Assembly (NCBI RefSeq): GCF_008369325.1
Contig: NZ_VOBI01000001.1
Span: 434,001 to 498,000 of the forward strand
Length of the DNA stretch: 64,000 bases
Source: Pseudomonas sp. ANT_H12B
Lineage (GTDB): Bacteria > Pseudomonadota > Gammaproteobacteria > Pseudomonadales > Pseudomonadaceae
Direction of reading: 5' to 3'
The position numbers and the translations under genes are program-made. The notes below the pieces were generated by a model that saw only the letters and a list, made by a program, of their open reading frames with translations, was not told the origin of the DNA and made no database searches. Positions 1-8,399 of this stretch are shown here, one piece after another. Numbering within the stretch: position 1 is the stretch's first letter; each line of letters begins with the position of its first letter.

Positions 1-1713
1 CGTACCCGCTGGGACAAGGCCGACTGGTTGCCGGTGGTGTCACCCTCGCATCGTCGCGAGGCATCGCACCGTTCTTTCCCGAAAAAAATGGAAGAGTGGG
101 ACATCGAGCGGATCATCAAGGACTACGTGGACGCCGCCGAGCGCATGCAGGCTGCGGGTCTGGACGGCCTGGAACTGCAAGCCTACGGGCATTTGATGGA
201 TCAGTTCTGGTCGCCGCTGACCAATGACCTCGAAGGTCCGTACGGTGGCTCGCTGGAAAACCGCATGCGTTTTACTTTCGACATACTGCGAGGCATTCGC
301 CAGCGCGTCGGAGAAGACTTCCTGCTAGGGGTTCGCTACACCGGCGACGAAGTGCTGCCGGGCGGCTTCACGGCCAGTGAGGGCATGCAGGTTTCCCATA
401 TGCTGAAGGACAGCGGGTTGGTCGACTTCCTGAACGTGGTGCGCGGCCACATCGACACCGACGCAGGCCTGACCGATGTCATTCCGATCCAGGGGATGCG
501 CAATTCGCCGCACCTGGACTTCGCCGGCGAGATTCGTTCTGCCACGGGATTCCCGACCTTCCACGCGGCGAAGATTCCTGACGTCGCCACGGCGCGCTAT
601 GCGATCGCCTCGGGCAAGGTGGACATGGTGGGCATGACCCGTGCGCACATGACCGACCCGCACATCGTGCGCAAAATCATCGAAAAGCGTGAAGAAGACA
701 TTCGCCCCTGCGTGGGCGCGAACTACTGCCTTGACCGTATTTACCAGGGTGGCGCGGCCTATTGCATCCACAACGCGGCCACCGGCCGGGAAACCACCAT
801 GCCTCACGACATTGCCGAGGCTGCGCTAAAACGCAAGGTCCTGGTCATCGGCACCGGTCCTGCGGGGCTGGAGGCGGCGCGAGTCGCTGGCGAACGTGGG
901 CATGACGTCACGGTGCTGGAGGCAGCGGATCAGCCCGGTGGACAGATCCGGCTGACGGCCCTGAACGAGCGCCGCCGCGAGATGATCGGCATCATCGATT
1001 GGCGAATGGCCCAGTGCGAGCGTCTGGGCGTCAAGTTCCACTTCAACACCTGGGCCGAAGCCGACACGGTGCTGGCGCATGAACCGGACGTGGTCATCGT
1101 TGCGACCGGCGGCCTGCCCCACACCGAGGTGCTGAGCCGGGGCAACGAGCTGGTGGTTTCAACCTGGGACATTATCTCCGGCGACATCAAGCCTGGCCGC
1201 AATGTGTTGATTTTCGATGACGCCGGTGATCATGCCGCCCTGCAAGCTGCCGAGGTCATCGCGCAAAGCGGTGCAAGCGTGGAGATCGTCACCCCTGACC
1301 GCGCGTTTGCGCCGGAAGTGATGGCCATGAATCTGGTGCCCTACATGCGCAGCCTGCAGGACCTGAACGTCACCTTCACGGTCACCTACCGGGTCGAGGC
1401 GGTCGAAAAGCGCGATGGTCGGCTTGTTGCGATCTTCGGCAGCGACTACGGCAAGGTTCACAAACAGCGGGTCGTCGACCAGGTCGTCGTCAACCACGGC
1501 ACGATTCCCCTGGACGACCTGTACTTCGACCTTCGCCCACATTCGAGCAATGGCGGCGCGGTGGAACAACACGACCTCATCGCTGGCAAGGCACAGAACA
1601 TCGTCACCAACCCCGAAGGGCGTTTCCAGCTGTTCAGGATTGGTGACGCGGTGGCCGCTCGCAACACCCACGCGGCCATCTACGATGCCCTGCGACTGGT
1701 GAAAGAAATCTGA
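1..1713 (+). CDS. NADH:flavin oxidoreductase / DgcA-like N-demethylase, 3' part
   Basis: The reading frame is open from base 1, so the true start lies upstream of the window and about 570 residues are visible. The first part is the end of an old-yellow-enzyme TIM barrel. An Fe-S type cysteine segment follows at about 709-765 (CVGANYC, then a Cys 12 residues on). The second half is an FAD/NAD(P) domain beginning with a VIGTGPAGLEAARVAGERG dinucleotide fold. This is the trimethylamine dehydrogenase / 2,4-dienoyl-CoA reductase architecture; the wording is closest to the dimethylglycine or N-methylproline demethylase branch. One cysteine usual in the cluster motif is Ala here (CVGA). It converges on a pyrroline-carboxylate-reductase-like gene, which fits a proline-betaine or N-methyl amino acid role, but that is inference. 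Confidence 0.8.
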   Translation, partial: RTRWDKADWLPVVSPSHRREASHRSFPKKMEEWDIERIIKDYVDAAERMQAAGLDGLELQAYGHLMDQFWSPLTNDLEGPYGGSLENRMRFTFDILRGIRQRVGEDFLLGVRYTGDEVLPGGFTASEGMQVSHMLKDSGLVDFLNVVRGHIDTDAGLTDVIPIQGMRNSPHLDFAGEIRSATGFPTFHAAKIPDVATARYAIASGKVDMVGMTRAHMTDPHIVRKIIEKREEDIRPCVGANYCLDRIYQGGAAYCIHNAATGRETTMPHDIAEAALKRKVLVIGTGPAGLEAARVAGERGHDVTVLEAADQPGGQIRLTALNERRREMIGIIDWRMAQCERLGVKFHFNTWAEADTVLAHEPDVVIVATGGLPHTEVLSRGNELVVSTWDIISGDIKPGRNVLIFDDAGDHAALQAAEVIAQSGASVEIVTPDRAFAPEVMAMNLVPYMRSLQDLNVTFTVTYRVEAVEKRDGRLVAIFGSDYGKVHKQRVVDQVVVNHGTIPLDDLYFDLRPHSSNGGAVEQHDLIAGKAQNIVTNPEGRFQLFRIGDAVAARNTHAAIYDALRLVKEI

Positions 1714-1725
1714 CCCGATGCAAAA

Positions 1726-1757
1726 CCTGTAGGAGCGAGCTTGCTCGCTCCTACAGG
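1726..1757. terminator. REP-type hairpin between convergent genes
   Basis: CCTGTAGGAGCGAGC is followed directly by its inverted copy ending CTCCTACAGG, giving a near-perfect 32-base palindrome. It lies in the 57 bases between two convergent genes. The GGAGCGAGC core is the common Pseudomonas REP form, and the position suits a bidirectional terminator. Confidence 0.75.
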
Positions 1758-1770
1758 GAGTTGCGTCTGA

Positions 1771-2547
1771 TTACATGCCTCGCCGGGCTACGTCCGCACC
1801 GTTCTGCAATGCACGTCCCACAACGGCCTCGATATTCTGATCGGCCATCGATTGCAGTGCCGCCGCAGTCACACCACGGTAAGCCATCAGGGTTTCTATT
1901 ATTTGCAATGGATCGTGGCGGGCAAGCAGCTGACCGCCACCCACCACTACACCGTGTGCGGCTCGTTGTGCGATGGCGGGGGGAATGCCCGCAGCCACTG
2001 CCTGGCCGACCAGCGCCTTGTACAGCATTGCCGGAAAAGCAGGCCCGGTACCGGAGAGCGCACTGAGGTAATCGATGCAGTCCTCATCGGGTACTTCGTC
2101 CGCCGCCCCCACACACTCGAACAGCCGCTGCACCAGCGCGCGGTCGCGTTCGCACAGGCTGCCGGCACTGTACCAGGGGGTGAACGATTGCCTGATTTCC
2201 ACGGCGGCATTCGGCATCGCCCGTATCACCAAATCCGCGCCGGTAGCCGCACTGATAGCAGCCGCCGGGACCCCCGCCATCAGGGAAATCACCCGTTTGC
2301 CTTTGGCGTCGATCTGAAGTTCACGGAACTGCTCCGGCCGGATCGACAACATGACAATATCGCTGAGCTCCACTAACTGCTGGTTGTCTGCGAGAAGCCG
2401 CACCTGAGGCCCGAAAGTGCTGCTGCCGGAGCGGTTCGAAACCAGCAAACGATCAGCACTGATAAAGCCGCTGTCCAGCAGCGCTTCGGCGATTGCACGT
2501 CCCAACCAGCCGGTGCCGCCGATGATGCCCAGGGTTCTATTGTGCAT
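1771..2547 (-). CDS. pyrroline-5-carboxylate reductase-like protein (ProC family)
   Basis: 258 residues from the ATG at 2547. The N-terminus has a Rossmann turn (IGGTGWLGRAIAEALL) and the C-terminal helical domain has the family signature LSGTGPAFPAMLYKAL. Family members reduce pyrroline-5-carboxylate to proline with NAD(P)H. The nucleotide loop is GGTGWLG rather than the usual GxGNMG, and several lengths differ from housekeeping ProC, so this is probably a specialised paralogue. Its start overlaps the end of the upstream TetR gene by 11 bases, implying translational coupling and possibly control by that regulator. The substrate cannot be told from sequence. Confidence 0.75.
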   Translation of the reverse strand: MHNRTLGIIGGTGWLGRAIAEALLDSGFISADRLLVSNRSGSSTFGPQVRLLADNQQLVELSDIVMLSIRPEQFRELQIDAKGKRVISLMAGVPAAAISAATGADLVIRAMPNAAVEIRQSFTPWYSAGSLCERDRALVQRLFECVGAADEVPDEDCIDYLSALSGTGPAFPAMLYKALVGQAVAAGIPPAIAQRAAHGVVVGGGQLLARHDPLQIIETLMAYRGVTAAALQSMADQNIEAVVGRALQNGADVARRGM

Positions 2548-3244
2548 CGGGAGTCGCCTCCTCGAAGGTGTCGAGCAGCGACACAAAAACGCCTGGCTCT
2601 TTTTCCGCGTAGCCGAACTTTCCATAAAAACGGTCGAGCTCACGCCGCTTCGGCGCTTTGCCGGTAAACACGGTGACGTACTGAGGGATTCGCCGGAAAC
2701 GCACAACGATGTCTTCACTGGTTTTCATGGAAATGTAGCCGATCTGCGTGAGGTAAATCGTCCTGGCCCGTGCGTCGGCGGCCTCTGCCTCGTAGCCAAA
2801 GCGTCGGAACATGCCGGCCAGGGCATTTATCCGCGTCTCATCCGCTACCGCGATTTCGGCGGCAACCTCGTCGGATTGCAGTGCCCAGCTGCGCACTGCA
2901 AATTCGAACTGTGAGTCGAACAGATCAGGGTTTACCCAGCATTCGAAGACATTGAGGATCGCTTCGGAAATACTTTCTGCGTAACTGTCGCACTGGCGGA
3001 CCAGGCCGCCGGTGTTCTTGTCCCGCCACCGGGCCAGCAGCGCTGCGAGCAACTGTTCCCGATCGGCATAGAACCAGTAGAAACTGGTACGAGACAAGTT
3101 CAGCCGCTTGGCCAGCGGCATCACCCGCACCGCGTCCACACCGGACTCCTTAAGGGCATCGTAAGCGGCTTCCAGCCAGCCATTGACAGAGCCGCGCCAG
3201 CCCGCGTCTTGCGCCTTGGTTCGCGTCTTTGCTGTCTGCGACAT
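2537..3244 (-). CDS. TetR-family transcriptional regulator
   Basis: 235 residues. The N-terminal HTH (residues about 20-65) contains the SRTSFYWFYADREQLLAALL helix-turn-helix typical of TetR proteins. The C-terminal ligand-binding half is not recognisable by sequence. It is first in a two-gene unit with the ProC-like gene and diverges from the phosphonate alcohol dehydrogenase across a 236-base gap, so it could act on either side. A candidate operator lies at 3301-3329. Confidence 0.85.
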   Translation of the reverse strand: MSQTAKTRTKAQDAGWRGSVNGWLEAAYDALKESGVDAVRVMPLAKRLNLSRTSFYWFYADREQLLAALLARWRDKNTGGLVRQCDSYAESISEAILNVFECWVNPDLFDSQFEFAVRSWALQSDEVAAEIAVADETRINALAGMFRRFGYEAEAADARARTIYLTQIGYISMKTSEDIVVRFRRIPQYVTVFTGKAPKRRELDRFYGKFGYAEKEPGVFVSLLDTFEEATPDAQ

Positions 3245-3300
3245 CCTCGGGTTCCACCTTTATCAAAAATTCCGCTCCACTGTACCCTGCGAGTTCTCTG

Positions 3301-3329
3301 GCGTACAGAGGATGTACACCAGCGTACAG
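3301..3329. promoter_or_regulatory. candidate operator between TetR and alcohol dehydrogenase genes
   Basis: GCGTACAG occurs twice, at 3301 and 3322, and TGTAC(N6)GTACA forms an inverted repeat at 3314-3329. Repeats of this size in a divergent regulator/target gap are typical operators. Assignment to the neighbouring TetR protein is inference. Confidence 0.4.
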
Positions 3330-3480
3330 TTTGAAGACGCGCCCACCTATCTATGCAATGTCCCGACCCGTCCAGCTGTATCGGCCCAGCCGATTCAAGC
3401 CTGCGAATTATCGATTTGTACTGTTGCCGATGGTCCGCGAGCATGGAGCCACGTACAACAACAAGAACAAAGGAACCGCA

Positions 3481-4572
3481 ATGACGACCCGCTTTCACAA
3501 TCCCGTGGATACACGTTTCGGCTGGAGCAGCCTGCTCGAACTTGCCGACATCACCGAAAACCAGACCGTTGCCCTCGTGACCTTTCCCGAAGCGCGCGGC
3601 TTGGGATTGGTGGATCGCATTCAGGAACTGTTGGGCGACCGGCTGGTGTATGTGATCGAGGATGTCCAACCCAATCCAGACGTGGCGCAATTGCGCGGTA
3701 CTTACGAGCGTTTTTGGCAGGAGGCCAGCGAATGCCACCTGGTCATCGCCGTTGGCGGGGGCAGTGCAATCGACACGGCCAAGGCATTGATTGTGGGTAC
3801 CGAATCCGGCAGCTTCGATGAGTTGCTTGCGTTGCTGGCAACCGGCAAGCCCTTCGTCCCCGCGCGCAGCAAGATATTGATCGCGGCCCCGACCACTGCG
3901 GGTACCGGTAGCGAAGTCACCCCTTGGGCCACCATCTGGGACGCCGCCAGCCACAAGAAATATTCTCTGCATCTGGACTGTACCTGGCCAACGATAGCCA
4001 TTGTCGACCCGGAGTTAATGCTGACGGTTCCTGCCAGCGTCACCGTCTCCACCGGCCTGGATGCGCTGTCGCATGCGCTGGAGTCGATCTGGAACATTAA
4101 TGCCAATCCGATTTCCGACACCTTCGCGATCTCTGCAATTGAGGACATCCTGGGATGCTTGCCACTGCTGCGTCGTGATCTGTCCAACAAAGATCTGCGT
4201 TGCAGGATGGCGCTCGCGGCACTCAAGGCCGGGATGGCATTTTCCAACACCAAGACCGCCCTCGCCCACTCCATTTCCTACGAGATGACCCTGCGCCATG
4301 GCTTGCCCCATGGCATCGCCTGTTCCTTCACCCTCCCGCTGGTGCTGGGCCTTGCATGGGGCCATGACGAGGCACGCGACCGAACCCTTCAGCGAATATT
4401 CGGCAATGACCTGCACAAGGCTCAAGCCCGGCTACGCGAGTTTCTGCACAGCCTGGAGGTAAAGACGGAATTTGCCGACTACGGCGTCACGCCAAGTGAA
4501 GCCCAAGAGATGATTCATTTCGCCATGCAGGGCGCACGAGGCAAGAACTTCATTGGTTCACAAGCCGTCTAG
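3481..4572 (+). CDS. iron-containing alcohol dehydrogenase, 2-hydroxyethylphosphonate dehydrogenase-like
   Basis: 363 residues from the ATG at 3481, preceded by AAAGGA. Group III iron-dependent alcohol dehydrogenase. The NAD-binding GGGSAID is at residues 92-98. The metal ligands fit D194, H198, H263 and H277 (GLDALSHALES; LAHSISYEMTLRHGLPHG). The family branch resembles phosphonoacetaldehyde reductase / hydroxyethylphosphonate dehydrogenase. The neighbours, an organophosphate-type carrier and PhnX, support interconversion of 2-hydroxyethylphosphonate and phosphonoacetaldehyde, here probably in the oxidising direction so that PhnX can cleave the aldehyde. No PhnW aminotransferase is present in the locus. 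Direction and substrate are inference. Confidence 0.75.
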   Translation: MTTRFHNPVDTRFGWSSLLELADITENQTVALVTFPEARGLGLVDRIQELLGDRLVYVIEDVQPNPDVAQLRGTYERFWQEASECHLVIAVGGGSAIDTAKALIVGTESGSFDELLALLATGKPFVPARSKILIAAPTTAGTGSEVTPWATIWDAASHKKYSLHLDCTWPTIAIVDPELMLTVPASVTVSTGLDALSHALESIWNINANPISDTFAISAIEDILGCLPLLRRDLSNKDLRCRMALAALKAGMAFSNTKTALAHSISYEMTLRHGLPHGIACSFTLPLVLGLAWGHDEARDRTLQRIFGNDLHKAQARLREFLHSLEVKTEFADYGVTPSEAQEMIHFAMQGARGKNFIGSQAV

Positions 4573-4693
4573 AGCCCGTCCAGCCAAAGCACTGCCAGCG
4601 GCGTAACGAGCCGCGACGATTTCCTGCCGCATCCACAAAAGGGTGCACCTTCCGACGCCCTCGGACGGACCGAACAATAATAAGGAAAAGATC

Positions 4694-5989
4694 ATGAATC
4701 GTGCCCAAACCATGCCAGGTCTCGCAGTCTCCACCTCGTCGTTTCGTGTCGCCCAATGGCGCATGCTGCTGGCGGCCATGTTCTGTTATCTGTTCTTCTA
4801 CACGGGGCGGCAAACGTTCGGTTTCGCCATTCCGGGTATCCAGGCCGAGTTCGGCTTTACCAAGGAACACCTGGGGTGGGCATCGGCCGCTATGCTTTGG
4901 GCCTATGCCATTGGCCAGGCCATCAACGGCAATCTCGCCGACAAATTCGGCGGCCGACGCATCATGACCGTGGGAGCGGTCCTGTCTTGTGGCGCCAACT
5001 GGGTGACCAGCTTCGCCGGTAGTTTCGCCACGCTGATCCTGCCGTGGGGCATCAATGGATACTTCCAGGCATTGGGCTGGGCGCCCGGGAGCCGACTCAT
5101 CTCCAATTGGTGGAGCGCTGGCGAGCGCGGCAAGGTGTATGGCTTTTACGTATTCGCCGCCGGTTGCGCCTCGGTCCTTTCCTATGTCACTTCAATCGTG
5201 GTTCTGGAAGTGCTGCAACTGGAGTGGCGCTGGATCTTCCGTCTGCCGGTCTTGCTGATGCTGGCAGGTGGCATCATCTTTTACCTGGTGGCACGCGAAC
5301 GTCCGCAAGACATGGGTTTCGAACCACTCGCCGATACGGGCGTCGCCAATGCCGATGACAAAAATCACGAAGTGGCCCACGGCGAAGTCGAAACCTCCGC
5401 GCAACGCTACAAAGCCGTTTTGAAAAACTTCCGCTTGATTATCGCCGCCGTGTCCCTGGGATTTCAGAACGCCGCTCGCTATGGCTTGATCGTCTGGGTG
5501 CCGGTGCACTTCCTGGGTGCCGACTGGAAAAGCGGTGACAGCATGATCGATCCGAAGTGGATCACGGTGGCCCTGCCCGTCGGCATGGCCATCGGCGCCC
5601 TCAGCAATGGCTGGATATCGGACAAACTGTTCGGCTCCAAACGCTACCTGGCAATCATGCTTTACATGTTCCTGGGTGCAGGCACCAGCCTGTGGATGTG
5701 GACCCTTACGCCTCACAGCGCGACCGGTCTTGTGGCGTTGTTCCTTTGCGGCTTCTTCGTCTACGGCCCTGCTTCCAGCTTCTGGGCACTGTGTCCAGAC
5801 CTGGTCGGGGCAAAACGGGCCGGTACGGCAACCGGCGTGATGAACTTCTCGTCCTATCTGTTCGCCGGCCTGGCGGAACCCTTGATCGGCAGTATGCTCG
5901 ACAGTACCGGCAATACATCGTTGATCTTCATCGTGGTGACCGCTGCGTGCCTAAGCAGTGCGGTGGTCGCGCTGTTCATCAGGCGTTGA
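4694..5989 (+). CDS. MFS carrier of the organophosphate:phosphate antiporter type
   Basis: 431 residues from the ATG at 4694, preceded by AAGGAAAAG. About 12 membrane segments. The first segment carries FFYTGRQTFGFAIPG, with the helix-1 arginine that GlpT/UhpT-type carriers use to bind phosphate, and DKFGGRRIM fits the loop 2-3 MFS motif. The family exchanges organophosphates for phosphate at the inner membrane. Lying 121 bases after the dehydrogenase and before LysR and phnX, it is the likely phosphonate importer of this module. Confidence 0.75.
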   Translation: MNRAQTMPGLAVSTSSFRVAQWRMLLAAMFCYLFFYTGRQTFGFAIPGIQAEFGFTKEHLGWASAAMLWAYAIGQAINGNLADKFGGRRIMTVGAVLSCGANWVTSFAGSFATLILPWGINGYFQALGWAPGSRLISNWWSAGERGKVYGFYVFAAGCASVLSYVTSIVVLEVLQLEWRWIFRLPVLLMLAGGIIFYLVARERPQDMGFEPLADTGVANADDKNHEVAHGEVETSAQRYKAVLKNFRLIIAAVSLGFQNAARYGLIVWVPVHFLGADWKSGDSMIDPKWITVALPVGMAIGALSNGWISDKLFGSKRYLAIMLYMFLGAGTSLWMWTLTPHSATGLVALFLCGFFVYGPASSFWALCPDLVGAKRAGTATGVMNFSSYLFAGLAEPLIGSMLDSTGNTSLIFIVVTAACLSSAVVALFIRR

Positions 5990-6043
5990 TTGCTCGTTAT
6001 ATCGGTTCGAATCAAAGGCAGCAGCTCAGGAACAGGATCTTCT

Positions 6044-6916
6044 ATGTACCAGTACCACAAGTGGCTACGTTCCTTTCATGCGGTGGCGAAGACCGGCAGT
6101 TTCACCCTCGCCGCCGAGTACTTGAGCGTCGGTCAGCCGACTGTCAGCGAACAGGTCAACGCGCTGGAGAAGAAGTTTTCCGTCGAGCTCTTTCACCGCC
6201 GAGGCCGTTTTATCGAGATGAGTTCGGCAGGGCACAAGCTCTATGCGATCACCCAAGGCCTGTTTGGCCAAGAGGATGAAGCCGTGCAACTTCTGCAAAG
6301 TTTCAAGCAACGCAAAACCGGCATGTTGCGCCTGGGTGCGGTTTCTCCGCCCATCGCGATGAACCTGACATACGAGTTGATGCAACGGCATCCAGACATC
6401 GAACTGGAAACGTCGTTTTCGCCTGAAAAAGAAACACTGGATCGTCTCTTCAACTTCGATATTGATGTGGCAATTCTTGCGCTCTCCGAATTCGACCAGC
6501 GCTTTGATACTCAGCTTTATCGGCGTTATCCGATTATTGCCGTCGCCCGGGATGACCATCCATGGGCACGGCAGAAAGAGGTGTACGTCGAGCAGATCAG
6601 CGACGAGAAGTGGGTCCTTCGGGAGAAAAGTTCACGTACCCGTCAGCTCGTTGAAGAAAGCTGCAAGCGTCTGGGTGTTGCGCTGAACTGCGTCATGCAG
6701 TTGAACAGTCGCGAAGCCATCGTCCACGCCATCGCCAAGGGCATCGGCATCGGTTTCGTTTCCGCCGTCGAGTACGCCGAAACACCAGGCACAAAGCCGA
6801 TCACGTTTGTCGATCATCCGTTTTCCATCGACTACCACCTGTGCTGCCTCGGTATTCGCAGAAACCGGCCGATGATCGCGGAGTTGTTCGACTCAAGTCC
6901 AACCCCGACAACCTGA
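6044..6916 (+). CDS. LysR-family regulator of the phosphonate module
   Basis: 290 residues from the ATG at 6044 (MYQYHKWLRSFHAVAKTGSF). The winged HTH spans about residues 1-60, with LSVGQPTVSEQVNALEKKFS as the recognition region, followed by a LysR substrate-binding domain. It lies between the carrier and phnX on the same strand rather than divergent, so it may be autoregulated within the unit. It resembles regulators found beside phosphonatase genes (CynR/CysB-like fold). The inducer is unknown; a phosphonate or phosphonoacetaldehyde is likely. Confidence 0.85.
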   Translation: MYQYHKWLRSFHAVAKTGSFTLAAEYLSVGQPTVSEQVNALEKKFSVELFHRRGRFIEMSSAGHKLYAITQGLFGQEDEAVQLLQSFKQRKTGMLRLGAVSPPIAMNLTYELMQRHPDIELETSFSPEKETLDRLFNFDIDVAILALSEFDQRFDTQLYRRYPIIAVARDDHPWARQKEVYVEQISDEKWVLREKSSRTRQLVEESCKRLGVALNCVMQLNSREAIVHAIAKGIGIGFVSAVEYAETPGTKPITFVDHPFSIDYHLCCLGIRRNRPMIAELFDSSPTPTT

Positions 6917-7002
6917 TCCAGTAACGCGTTTGAACAATCGACAGGCTTACTTCTCACTGACGAGAGGGACGGCCTACCCCTACCTAAAAGTGGAGATGTG
7001 CC

Positions 7003-7830
7003 ATGCAATACAAACAACCTGATCAACTGCAAGCAGTGGTCCTGGACTGGGCGGGCACCGTCGTTGATTTCGGTTCCTTCGCCCCCACTCAGATTTTCGT
7101 CGAAGCGTTCGCCGAATTCGGCGTTGCCGTTTCGCTGGAAGAAGCGCGTGGCCCCATGGGCATGGGCAAGTGGGACCATATCCGCACGTTGTGCAACCAG
7201 CCGCAGATCGCTGAACGCTACCGTGCGGCCTTTGATCGCTTGCCGACCGATGAAGATGTCACGGCGCTTTATGAGCGTTTCATGCCACTTCAGATCGAGA
7301 AGATCGCACTGCACTCCGCGCTGATTCCCGGGGCTCTGGACGCCATTGATGCCTTGCGCGACAAAGGCCTGAAAATCGGCTCCTGCTCCGGCTATCCGAC
7401 AGTCGTCATGGAAAAAGTAGTCGAGCTGGCGCGACAAAACGGCTACGTCGCCGACCACGTGGTTGCGACCGACGAAGTCCCCAACGGTCGCCCGTACCCG
7501 GCTCAGGCCTTGGCCAACGTGATTGCCTTGGGAATCAGCGACGTTGCGGCTTGCGTCAAGGTCGACGACACCTGGCCGGGCATCCTCGAAGGTCGTAGCG
7601 CGGGTATGTGGACCGTCGCACTGACCTGCTCTGGAAACGCACTGGGTTTGACCTACGATCAGTACAAGGCCCTACCCTCCAACCAATTGGCTGAAGAGCG
7701 CACACGCATCACCAAGATGTTCGAAGACTCACGCCCGCATTACCTGATCGACACCATCGTTGAGTTGCCAGCAGTCATCGAAGACATCAATGCACGCTTG
7801 GCGCGCGGAGAAACCCCACAGGGTTCCTGA
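7003..7830 (+). CDS. phnX: phosphonoacetaldehyde hydrolase (phosphonatase)
   Basis: 275 residues. HAD-superfamily enzyme that cleaves the C-P bond of phosphonoacetaldehyde to acetaldehyde and phosphate. The nucleophile motif [13 protein letters not shown] puts the catalytic Asp at residue 15. The cap domain has [11 protein letters not shown] with K56 at the place of the Schiff-base lysine that distinguishes PhnX from other HAD proteins. Motif III is [19 protein letters not shown]. An RBS-like GTGGAG precedes the ATG. It lies 86 bases after the LysR gene. Its presence fixes the module as phosphonate catabolism. Confidence 0.95.
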   Translation: MQYKQPDQLQAVVLDWAGTVVDFGSFAPTQIFVEAFAEFGVAVSLEEARGPMGMGKWDHIRTLCNQPQIAERYRAAFDRLPTDEDVTALYERFMPLQIEKIALHSALIPGALDAIDALRDKGLKIGSCSGYPTVVMEKVVELARQNGYVADHVVATDEVPNGRPYPAQALANVIALGISDVAACVKVDDTWPGILEGRSAGMWTVALTCSGNALGLTYDQYKALPSNQLAEERTRITKMFEDSRPHYLIDTIVELPAVIEDINARLARGETPQGS

Positions 7831-7855
7831 CGTTATACGACTCCTGAAACTGACA

Positions 7856-7878
7856 GCGGCCGCCCCACGGACGGCCGC
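7856..7878. terminator. GC-rich hairpin between convergent genes
   Basis: GCGGCCG and CGGCCGC are separated by nine bases, between the ends of phnX and the convergent GFA-domain gene. There is no T run, so it may be a weak or Rho-assisted bidirectional terminator. Confidence 0.45.
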
Positions 7879-7892
7879 ATTCGATGCAAACA

Positions 7893-8327
7893 CTATTCGT
7901 CCACGCTGATGCCCGATCCCCCTGATTCCTGGGGTACATCCTTCAGCTTGGGTAATCCATCCTTGATGCGCAGCACGGTCTCCTGATAGTTGACGTGAAC
8001 GCCTGGCGCGTATTCGAGATCCGGAATCACCGCGGCATACACGTCGATGAGCCCCATCCCGGGGTGTTCGGTGAAGAGGTGCCCGCCGCAAGTCTTGCAC
8101 CACTTGCGGTAACTCTGCGGCGTCTTGTTGTAGGTGCCGATGTTGTCGGCCCCCCGAGTCACTTGCAGCGCCTCGGGTTTCCACAGCGTGAAGGCGTTGA
8201 CCGGCCCCGCTGACCAATGCCGACACGACGCGCAATGGCAATAGCCCATCGCGGCCGGCTCGCCGCTGATGGTGAACTCGACTGCGCCGCAAAAACAGCT
8301 GCCGTTGTAAGACCGTTCAATGCTCAT
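7893..8327 (-). CDS. GFA/CENP-V domain zinc protein
   Basis: 144 residues, with AAGGAG ahead of the ATG. The cysteine pattern CFCG (near residue 11), CHCASC (near 30) and CKTCG (near 76) is that of the GFA fold, which binds two zinc ions. The family is named for glutathione-dependent formaldehyde-activating enzyme, but most members have no proven reaction. It lies in the same direction as the nitrilase upstream with a 72-base gap and could be co-transcribed with it. Confidence 0.85.
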   Translation of the reverse strand: MSIERSYNGSCFCGAVEFTISGEPAAMGYCHCASCRHWSAGPVNAFTLWKPEALQVTRGADNIGTYNKTPQSYRKWCKTCGGHLFTEHPGMGLIDVYAAVIPDLEYAPGVHVNYQETVLRIKDGLPKLKDVPQESGGSGISVDE

Positions 8328-8399
8328 GGAATGACTCCTTGATCAGTTGTCAGGCGATACCGCCGGACATGGCAGGGATCGCCTGAACGTTACTTGCCT

